Shown here: positions 46,248 through 53,443 of the stretch, piece by piece
Layout: the number at the start of each line of letters is the position of its first letter
How positions within the stretch are numbered: the stretch's first letter is position 1
Assembly: GCA_016722045.1 (NCBI GenBank)
Contig: JADKGY010000001.1
Span: forward strand, 372,001-436,000
Direction of reading: 5' to 3'
Length of the DNA stretch: 64,000 bases
DNA from: Candidatus Opimibacter skivensis
GTDB lineage: Bacteria > Bacteroidota > Bacteroidia > Chitinophagales > Saprospiraceae
Program-made: the position numbers and the translations under genes
The notes under the pieces: generated by a model
The model's input: the letters and a program-made list of their open reading frames with translations, nothing else
What the model was told of the DNA's origin: nothing
Database searches by the model: none

Positions 46248-46286
46248 TATCTAAATCTTTAAAAACAATGTCAATAGATTCAAAAA

Positions 46287-46351
46287 TAAATTTGTAGGTA
46301 GTTTCAAAAGTAATGTTCTCCTTTGTTTGAAACTACAGACAACATTACTTT
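46287..46351 (+). promoter_or_regulatory. -7 box and interleaved inverted repeats in the leader of the BNR-propeller gene
   Basis: TAAATTTG (46287-46294) fits the TAnnTTTG box. Directly after it are two perfect 11-bp inverted repeats in the order A-B-A'-B': A 46298-46308 with A' 46326-46336 (GTAGTTTCAAA / TTTGAAACTAC), and B 46307-46317 with B' 46341-46351 (AAAGTAATGTT / AACATTACTTT). A and B overlap by two bases, so the two stems cannot both form fully. This allows a switch between two folds in the 5' leader, about 105 bp before the ATG at 46458. Confidence 0.5.
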
Positions 46352-46457
46352 CGAAACATTCTACGGATATTATTTATACGTATATTTTAAATATAAAATT
46401 ATCATGTTTCGTAGCTTGACCCCTCAAATCTCCTTCTCGAATACTAAAAACCAACGC

Positions 46458-49400
46458 ATGCCTAAGTATTTACTTTTCATTTTATCTTTTATCAATGTTT
46501 GTAATCTATTCGCACAGCCTCTTGATGAAAAAATACTCGAAGGCTTTCATGTTCGAAACATCGGACCGGCAGGCATGAGTGGCAGAATCACGGCTATAGA
46601 TGTTGTTTTAGCTGAACCTGATCATATCTACATTGGCTCTGCCTCAGGAGGTGTATGGGAATCAACCGATGGAGGTACGACCTGGAAACCCATCTTTGAT
46701 GACCAGCCCGCACTTTCGATAGGATCAATTAAAATAAATCAGCAAAATCCAAGTGAGATCTGGGTAGGTACAGGAGAAGGTAATCCGCGTAATTCACAAA
46801 ATAGTGGAAAAGGAATTTTTAGAACCCTTGATGGAGGCCGGACATGGACATCAATGGGATTGACAGATACGAAGGTGATTCACAGAATTCTAATAGATCG
46901 CTTTCAGCCTTCTACCATTTATGCAGGCGCTCTCGGTAATGCATGGGGACCGAATCCGGAAAGGGGAGTATTCAAATCAATTGATTCAGGTAAGACATGG
47001 GCCAGGATTTTATATGCTAATGACAAATCAGGTGTCGCTGATATGGTCATGGATCCGGGCAACCCCAAAAAAATAATAGCTGCTTTATGGGAATATGGCC
47101 GGACACCTTGGGATTTTAATAGCGGAGGTAAGGGCTCCGGATTGTACATCACATATGATGGCGGCGAGAAATGGAAACAGATAAAATCAGAAGAAGGGTT
47201 GCCAAAAGGAAATCTTGGTCGCATCGGAATAGCTATCTCTGCTTCTTCACCCAATATCGTCTATGCACTCATTGAAGCAAAAGAAAACGGATTGTATAAA
47301 AGCGCTGACGGTGGTGAACATTGGTCATTGGTATCCACGAAAAATATTGGTAATCGTCCATTTTACTATAGTGAGTTATATGTCGATCCTAAAAATGAAA
47401 ACAGGATTTGGAATCTTTTTTCATCCGTTTCAAAAAGTGAAGATGGTGGCCGCACATTTGAAAGTGTTCTTGATTATGGAAAAGCTGTTCACCCGGATCA
47501 TCATGCTTTCTGGATACATCCTGACGATCGCGGATATCTGATTGATGGAAATGATGGAGGTCTTAATATTTCAAGAGATGGTGGTGAGAATTGGCACTTC
47601 TGTTCAAATATTCCGGTGGGCCAGTTCTATCACATCAATATTGATAATGATTTTCCTTTCAATATATACGGAGGTATGCAGGACAATGGTTCCTGGGTCG
47701 GTCCGGCATATGTTTTAAAATCCGGTGGCATCAGGAATTACGATTGGCGTGAACTGTATTTCGGCGATGGGTTTGATGTAGTGCCTCGATTATCAGATAC
47801 GAGATACGGCTGGGCTATGAGTCAGGGTGGAAATCTTTCATACTATGATCGCGAAACAGGATTTAATGAGTTTGTCAAACCTGTCCACCCCGATGGTACA
47901 AAACTTAGATTCAATTGGAACGCAGCTATTGCTGCCGTCCCGGGTTCTTCGTGCGGTATTTATTTTGGAAGTCAGTTTCTACATCGAAGTGATGATTGTG
48001 GACACACCTGGCAGATCCTATCACCCGATCTTACTACTAATGATACTACAAAACAAAAGCAAAATAAATCCGGTGGCCTCACGATCGATGCTACTGCTGC
48101 TGAAAATAATACTACAATACTTTGCATTGCTCCGAGTACCATTGATCACAATACAATATGGGTTGGGACCGACGATGGAAATATTCAGTTGACACGTGAT
48201 GGAGGAAAAACATGGACAAACATGGTTTCCCGGATTCCAGGCTGTCCTGCAGGTGCATGGATTCCACAGATAGAAGTATCTGTGCATTCTGCTGCAGAAG
48301 CATTTGTTGTTGTCAATAATTATCGACTCAATGATTGGAAGCCTTACGTATTCCACACGACAGATTATGGAGTGACCTGGAAGCAAATTGCAAATGAAAA
48401 AGAAGTGACGTCTTTCGTTTTATGCATTACACAGGACCCTATTCAACCAGGATTATTATTTCTGGGAGCAGATGATGGTTTATATTTCACTACCGATTCA
48501 GGAGAACACTGGAACCGCTTTCCATCAAAAGTTTTTCCAAGAGTTGCAACCGAAGATTTAAAGATTCATCCTACAGATCAAAGCCTGGTGATTGCTACGT
48601 TCGGCCGGTCACTATGGGTGATGGATAATTTATCGACCTTAAGAGAAATAGCTAAAAACAGATCACTACTGAGTAAAACGTTTACATTATTTCCCATCCA
48701 TCCTGCTGTACAAGCTTCATATCGTTCAGTGGATGGTGTACGATTCATCGGAGAGAGTGAATTCAAAGGAGAAAATCGCGGCGGAGGAGCAAGTCTGACA
48801 CTCTATGTTAAGCCTTCTGAAAAGAAAGACACTTTGAAAACAGAAGTGCAGGTGAAAGAAAATCCAAAAAAGAAATCCATAGTAAAGCAGGAAGTCCCTC
48901 CTGTAATGTCAATGACGGCAGACACTACCAAAAAGAAATCCGAACAGAAAGACAAAGATCTTGGGAAATTTTATGTTCTTAATCAAAAGGGAGATACACT
49001 TCGCTACATCAATCAAAAACTAAAAGATAACTGGAATACCGTAGGCTGGGACATGAAACAGAAAGGTGTAAGGTTTCCTTCCAGAAACGAACCATCGCCG
49101 GATGATGACGATCCTTCAGGACCTTATGTTTTGCCGGGTACGTATAAAATTGTAGCTCTTTACAATGGACAAAAGGATTCAACAATGGTAGAAGTTGGTC
49201 TTGATCCAAGATTAAAAATTTCAACTGATGATCTGGAAGCCCGAAATAATATGCTCTCTGTTTTTAACAAAGATGTTGATCTGGCGCAACGGGCTTTTAA
49301 AGCCTTGCAGGACGTAAGAAAAGATGTGAAAATGATCGAAACACTCATGATGAATGCTCCGGATAGTACAAAAACAAAAATGAAGGATTTGCAAAAAGAC

Positions 49401-49694
49401 CTGTTCAAAAAGATTGCTCTCATCGAGATTAAATTCATGGAACCTGAAGATGTGAAAGGATACACGAATGAAACGAATCTAAATTCAAATCTTTCATCTG
49501 CTTCGAGTTACCTCAACTCTTCCCTCGGTGATCCGGGATCAAATGCAAAGTCCATGATGAACCAATGTCATCTTGAAATCGCTAAGCTCATTGAAGAAGT
49601 AAATAATTTTCTGACCAAAGACTGGATCGAATTCAAATCAAAAGTCGATATTTCAAAATTCCCTGTCTTCAAAATCATTGATCCTTTGAAATAA
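46458..49694 (+). CDS. Secreted BNR/sortilin-type beta-propeller protein
   Basis: 1078 residues from the ATG at 46458. The frame opens at 46323, but only this start gives a signal peptide ('YLLFILSFINVCNLFAQ'). Many BNR/Asp-box-like repeats of the form 'S.DGG.TW' (for example 'ESTDGGTTWKPIFD', 'LTRDGGKTWTNM', 'TTDSGEHWNRF') form one or two propellers over about residues 25-730, as in VPS10/sortilin or Ycf48-like proteins. A Lys-rich linker (about 780-840) and a helical C-terminal part follow. No catalytic residues or T9SS domain were recognised. A paralogue starts at 61997. Function is unknown. Confidence 0.82.
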   Translation: MPKYLLFILSFINVCNLFAQPLDEKILEGFHVRNIGPAGMSGRITAIDVVLAEPDHIYIGSASGGVWESTDGGTTWKPIFDDQPALSIGSIKINQQNPSEIWVGTGEGNPRNSQNSGKGIFRTLDGGRTWTSMGLTDTKVIHRILIDRFQPSTIYAGALGNAWGPNPERGVFKSIDSGKTWARILYANDKSGVADMVMDPGNPKKIIAALWEYGRTPWDFNSGGKGSGLYITYDGGEKWKQIKSEEGLPKGNLGRIGIAISASSPNIVYALIEAKENGLYKSADGGEHWSLVSTKNIGNRPFYYSELYVDPKNENRIWNLFSSVSKSEDGGRTFESVLDYGKAVHPDHHAFWIHPDDRGYLIDGNDGGLNISRDGGENWHFCSNIPVGQFYHINIDNDFPFNIYGGMQDNGSWVGPAYVLKSGGIRNYDWRELYFGDGFDVVPRLSDTRYGWAMSQGGNLSYYDRETGFNEFVKPVHPDGTKLRFNWNAAIAAVPGSSCGIYFGSQFLHRSDDCGHTWQILSPDLTTNDTTKQKQNKSGGLTIDATAAENNTTILCIAPSTIDHNTIWVGTDDGNIQLTRDGGKTWTNMVSRIPGCPAGAWIPQIEVSVHSAAEAFVVVNNYRLNDWKPYVFHTTDYGVTWKQIANEKEVTSFVLCITQDPIQPGLLFLGADDGLYFTTDSGEHWNRFPSKVFPRVATEDLKIHPTDQSLVIATFGRSLWVMDNLSTLREIAKNRSLLSKTFTLFPIHPAVQASYRSVDGVRFIGESEFKGENRGGGASLTLYVKPSEKKDTLKTEVQVKENPKKKSIVKQEVPPVMSMTADTTKKKSEQKDKDLGKFYVLNQKGDTLRYINQKLKDNWNTVGWDMKQKGVRFPSRNEPSPDDDDPSGPYVLPGTYKIVALYNGQKDSTMVEVGLDPRLKISTDDLEARNNMLSVFNKDVDLAQRAFKALQDVRKDVKMIETLMMNAPDSTKTKMKDLQKDLFKKIALIEIKFMEPEDVKGYTNETNLNSNLSSASSYLNSSLGDPGSNAKSMMNQCHLEIAKLIEEVNNFLTKDWIEFKSKVDISKFPVFKIIDPLK

Positions 49695-49714
49695 TAACTT
49701 CTTGATTAACGACG

Positions 49715-49754
49715 TGATCCTGAAAGGATCATACCATTGATCCCGAAGGGATCA
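49715..49754. repeat. Two 17-bp perfect palindromes (TGATCC...GGATCA)
   Basis: TGATCCTGAAAGGATCA (49715-49731) and TGATCCCGAAGGGATCA (49738-49754) lie between the convergent BNR-propeller and sirtuin genes. Both are perfect inverted repeats around a short centre and differ at two paired positions that keep the pairing, so the structure rather than the exact sequence is conserved. Confidence 0.75.
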
Positions 49755-49802
49755 GACATTATTAACCTTAGGTGAATCCCCTGGATTACAAAAACACATG
49801 GA

Positions 49803-50501
49803 TTACAGCTGTAGTCCAGAAATCCTCCGCACCAACTGAGGAACTCCTTCCACTGCACTTTTTTCTATAATCTCAAGTCCGTGCCTCATACGCATTTCAT
49901 GATTTATCTGTGGTTTTGGATCGATGTAAAAAACGACTGCTCCTCTAGGTGCATAACTGACAAGACCCGCAGCGGGGTAGACCTGCATACTACTACCGAT
50001 GATGATGACGATCTCTGCCTGTATCACTTCATCAATTGCTTTTTCAAGCATCGGCACCATCTCACCAAACCATACAATGTGCGGCCTTAATTGGCTACCA
50101 GTTGCACACATATCACCGATGAACAAATCTTTTTTCCATTCATAGACAAGATGCTCATCTGATGTGCTTCTCACTTTTAATAATTCACCATGAAGGTGAA
50201 TCACATGTTTACTACCTGCACGCTCGTGTAGATCATCCACATTCTGCGTGATGATCGTGACATCATGATAGTCTTCAAGTTGTTTTAAAGATAGATGGGC
50301 TAAGTTTGGATTGACATCCAATAATTGTCTTCTTCGTTCATTGTAAAATTCCAACACAACGCCCGGTTGTCTTTCCCATGCTTCAGGTGTGGCCACATCT
50401 TCAATTTTATATCCTTCCCACAATCCACCTGCATCACGAAAAGTTTTGATACCACTTTCAGCGCTGATACCTGCTCCCGTCAATACGACTATTTTAGCCA
50501 T
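49803..50501 (-). CDS. NAD-dependent protein deacylase (sirtuin, class III-like)
   Basis: About 232 residues from 'MAKIVVLTGAGIS' (50501); the frame opens at 50534 inside the upstream gene. The Rossmann NAD motif 'GAGISAESGIKTFRDAGGLW', 'TQNVDDLHERAG' and the catalytic His in 'VIHLHGE' are intact. 'FYNERRRQL' keeps the Tyr and Arg that select succinyl/malonyl groups in SIRT5/CobB. The zinc-ribbon region has only one Cys ('DMCATG') instead of four, so zinc is probably not bound. It is coupled to the NAD(P)HX-repair gene by an 8-bp overlap, both dealing with nicotinamide nucleotides. Confidence 0.9.
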   Translation of the reverse strand: MAKIVVLTGAGISAESGIKTFRDAGGLWEGYKIEDVATPEAWERQPGVVLEFYNERRRQLLDVNPNLAHLSLKQLEDYHDVTIITQNVDDLHERAGSKHVIHLHGELLKVRSTSDEHLVYEWKKDLFIGDMCATGSQLRPHIVWFGEMVPMLEKAIDEVIQAEIVIIIGSSMQVYPAAGLVSYAPRGAVVFYIDPKPQINHEMRMRHGLEIIEKSAVEGVPQLVRRISGLQL

Positions 50502-52035
50502 TCTCTTCTGTTTCATCGATTTCAGGTTCCTCATTTCTCAGTTGCTCGAACGCATCCCCGAGGTATTCAATGATATCTCCTGCTATCAAAGCTTCATAAC
50601 CTACATCATCAGCAGCAATATCACCCGCAGTGGCATGAACATATACACCTAGCAATGAAGCGAATTCAGGAGAATAACCTTGTGCAAGCAAACCAAGCAA
50701 GACACCGGTCAGGACATCTCCACTTCCTGCAGTGGCCATTCCGGGGTTACCTCTTGTATTGAAAAATGAAACACCATTTGATTGGCATACGATTGTGACA
50801 CCGCCTTTCAGGATGATATTTATTTTTCTCTTTTTAGATTCAAGACTCGCTGTTTTATATCTGGCGAAGTGATCTTCCTGCTCACCAAATAATCTGTCAA
50901 ATTCACCCGGATGAGGTGATATAATCGTACCCTCGGGTAACTTATCAAACAAATCCGGCCGCATCGCCAGGATATTCAGCGCATCTGCATCCCAAACCAT
51001 CGGTACCGGATGTGTACTATTCAAAAGCTGCGCAATTGCTTCAATAGTTTCTTTATGTGTACCTATCCCGGGACCTATGCCTATCGCTGCTATCCGTTCA
51101 GGTATTTCTAACCCGGTGAAATATTCATCATGTTTATCAAGAATTACCATAACCTCCGGAATAGCAGGTTGAATGATCGCATAAAGTGATTTAGGAACAT
51201 GCGCAGTCAATAAACCAATCCCAGATCTCATCGCTGCTCCGGCAGATAATATAGATGCTCCTGCTTTTCCTAAACTCCCCGCGATAAGGAGCCCATGACC
51301 ATAATCACCTTTGTGACTAAATCGACTACGTTCTGTAAGGAATGGTATCAGATAATAATAATCCAGTTCAAAACATCGGATATCATTTTCCAGAAGAAAG
51401 GTATCCGAAAGACCTATATCACAAACCACCACCTCACCAAAGTAAGGCTCACTCTCCGGCATCATAAACGATAAACGCTGACATTGAAAAGTTAATACCA
51501 GGTCTGCATACACCACTTCGCCATCAGGCGATTTGTCAACATACATACCTGAAGGCATATCAATTGAGATCGTCAGATTGGTCTGCTCATTCATCCACAA
51601 TGCGACCTCATTCCATAATCCCGAAAGAGGTCGTGTCAATCCGGTGCCAAACATGGCATCAATGATTGTACCCGACGAACTCACTTCAAACTCCTCAGGG
51701 TTCCAGGAATCGTGTATGTCAAGATATTCCTTATCCAATCCAAGCAGTCGTTCGTAGTTTGTCTTCCATTCTGTAGAATGTTCGCCCTGAAGATTGACAA
51801 ACACATCCACGAGGTACTCAAGCCCTACCAATAGGCGGGCAATGGCCAGACCGTCAGCTCCATTATTACCGTTGCCACATATGATCAGCACCTCCTGGTC
51901 TTCATCGCCCAGGAGAATGTCCAGCTTTTCTACTACCGACACTGCCGCCTGTTCCATCAAATCCAAAGAACTTAATCCCTTTGAGATCGTATAGGCATCC
52001 CAGGCCTTAATCTGGGATTCATTGAGTATGATCAT
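50494..52035 (-). CDS. nnrD/nnrE: Bifunctional NAD(P)H-hydrate epimerase / ADP-dependent dehydratase
   Basis: 513 residues. The N-terminal YjeF_N epimerase domain (about 1-215) shows 'GNGNNGADGLAIARLL' and 'DAMFGTGLTRPL'. The C-terminal ribokinase-like dehydratase domain (about 230-500) shows 'GPGIGTHKET', 'SPHPGEFDRLFG' and 'NPGMATAGSGDVLTGVL'. The two domains repair hydrated NADH and NADPH. It is the first gene of a two-gene operon with the sirtuin. Confidence 0.95.
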   Translation of the reverse strand: MIILNESQIKAWDAYTISKGLSSLDLMEQAAVSVVEKLDILLGDEDQEVLIICGNGNNGADGLAIARLLVGLEYLVDVFVNLQGEHSTEWKTNYERLLGLDKEYLDIHDSWNPEEFEVSSSGTIIDAMFGTGLTRPLSGLWNEVALWMNEQTNLTISIDMPSGMYVDKSPDGEVVYADLVLTFQCQRLSFMMPESEPYFGEVVVCDIGLSDTFLLENDIRCFELDYYYLIPFLTERSRFSHKGDYGHGLLIAGSLGKAGASILSAGAAMRSGIGLLTAHVPKSLYAIIQPAIPEVMVILDKHDEYFTGLEIPERIAAIGIGPGIGTHKETIEAIAQLLNSTHPVPMVWDADALNILAMRPDLFDKLPEGTIISPHPGEFDRLFGEQEDHFARYKTASLESKKRKINIILKGGVTIVCQSNGVSFFNTRGNPGMATAGSGDVLTGVLLGLLAQGYSPEFASLLGVYVHATAGDIAADDVGYEALIAGDIIEYLGDAFEQLRNEEPEIDETEENG

Positions 52036-52402
52036 GATGTCTTATTTTGTACGTAGGTAAGATTACAGTTAATTTTTTTCAGATTAGAAGCTGTAATAAA
52101 GTAAAATGTTGTTGAAATGCTCAGTTTTGACAAAATATGTGACTGAAAATATTCTGATAAACACTAGGATTACTTCAAAAAAGATTATCTTTCGATACAT
52201 TTCATCCCTCTTGAAGTCGCAGATCTCATTTTCTGCCTCGAAATTCCAACACCCACTTTTGCAGATTTAGGCAACTAATGAGTACAGTTTTTGCTGTATA
52301 CATCATAGTTAACCAGTATAATTAATTATATTGCCATAAAATACAAATAATCAATGATTTAGATATATATTTTCCATTTATATCAAACCTGAGTATCTTG
52401 AC
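52036..52402. other. Divergent intergenic region, 367 bp
   Basis: AT-rich spacer between the NAD(P)HX-repair gene and the T9SS module. I found no ORF with coding character, no hairpin terminator and no exact TAnnTTTG box near 52403. Confidence 0.4.
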
Positions 52403-53413
52403 ATGAGAATGAACATATCTATCGCAGGAGCATTTATTTGCCTTCTGACCGTCCATATTATATCTGCACAGGACATTCATTTGTCCCAGTACCACTTTGA
52501 CCGTCTTATGGTCAATCCGGCCCTGACCGGCATTTTCAATGGGGACAAGCAGGTCTCGCTTATCCATAAACAACAGTATTTCTCAGTTCCTGTCGACTAC
52601 CTGACATTTTCGGGCAGCTTTGATATGAAGTTCAGGAAATCCCAAAATCCAAAAGGCTTCTTTTCTGCCGGAGCTCTATTTAACTATGATAAAGCTGGTG
52701 ATGGCGACCTGGCGTTCCTAAATCTGGATGTGATGGGGTCTTATACAAAAGCATTAACAAAAAGCTTTTTTGTCGGGCTTGGGGCCTATGTTGGCGGTGG
52801 GCAGAGATCATTTAGTGAAAAGGATTTGACGTGGGACTCGTGGTGGGATGGCGGACATGCTGTTCCAGGACCTTCAGGTGAAAGTTTTGACAATACAAGT
52901 TTTTTCTGGCTTGACGTAGGCGGGGGAGTAAACATAAGACTCCAGGGAAAAGACAGAACAAAAATCGATTTAGGTGTAGGTGCCTACCATCTCAATCAAC
53001 CAGGATTCAGTTTTTATGATGCAGACAAAATTAAGCTACCATATCGTCTGACGTATTCAGCAATGGGTGTTCTAAAATTGGGCAGTCGACTCGATATTTT
53101 TGGTAATGGGCTTTATCAATCACAAGGCCCGTACGAAGAAACAGTTTTTGGAGGCGGTCTTATCATTCATGTCAGCAATAAAAAAGCACGAGAAGTTGAA
53201 GTGCATCTGGGTGTAGCTCAACGTCTGGATGATGCACTCATACCTATGTTCGCTCTGGGGTACGATGGATGGAAAGCAGGCTTCAGTTATGATATCAATA
53301 CATCGGGTTTCAAAGCTGCCACTGACAAAAAAGGCGGACCTGAATTTTTTGTCAATTATACATTCAAGAAGTTATGGCCACTGGAACAAACCAGGGTCTG
53401 TTCTATATTCTGA
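52403..53413 (+). CDS. PorP/SprF-family type IX secretion membrane protein
   Basis: 336 residues. The signal peptide ends at 'HIISAQD' (about residue 23). The family signature 'LSQYHFDRLMVNPALTG' starts the mature part, followed by outer-membrane beta-strands ending 'FFVNYTFKKLWPLEQ'. In Flavobacterium and Porphyromonas, PorP/SprF proteins are needed for secretion or anchoring of specific type B cargo. It is the first gene of a three-gene module with the PorE-like protein (30 bp later) and a type B cargo gene. Confidence 0.93.
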   Translation: MRMNISIAGAFICLLTVHIISAQDIHLSQYHFDRLMVNPALTGIFNGDKQVSLIHKQQYFSVPVDYLTFSGSFDMKFRKSQNPKGFFSAGALFNYDKAGDGDLAFLNLDVMGSYTKALTKSFFVGLGAYVGGGQRSFSEKDLTWDSWWDGGHAVPGPSGESFDNTSFFWLDVGGGVNIRLQGKDRTKIDLGVGAYHLNQPGFSFYDADKIKLPYRLTYSAMGVLKLGSRLDIFGNGLYQSQGPYEETVFGGGLIIHVSNKKAREVEVHLGVAQRLDDALIPMFALGYDGWKAGFSYDINTSGFKAATDKKGGPEFFVNYTFKKLWPLEQTRVCSIF

Positions 53414-53443
53414 TATTGAGTTTATAAGTAATAGTACCGAATT

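Noticed and set aside
46298..46351. H-type pseudoknot formed by both 11-bp stems together
   Set aside because: Zero connecting bases between the left arms and two shared bases make the full double-stem fold sterically implausible; mutually exclusive hairpins fit better.
46323..46457. N-terminal extension of the BNR-propeller protein
   Set aside because: The extension is not conserved-looking, hides the signal peptide and would encode the inverted-repeat leader.
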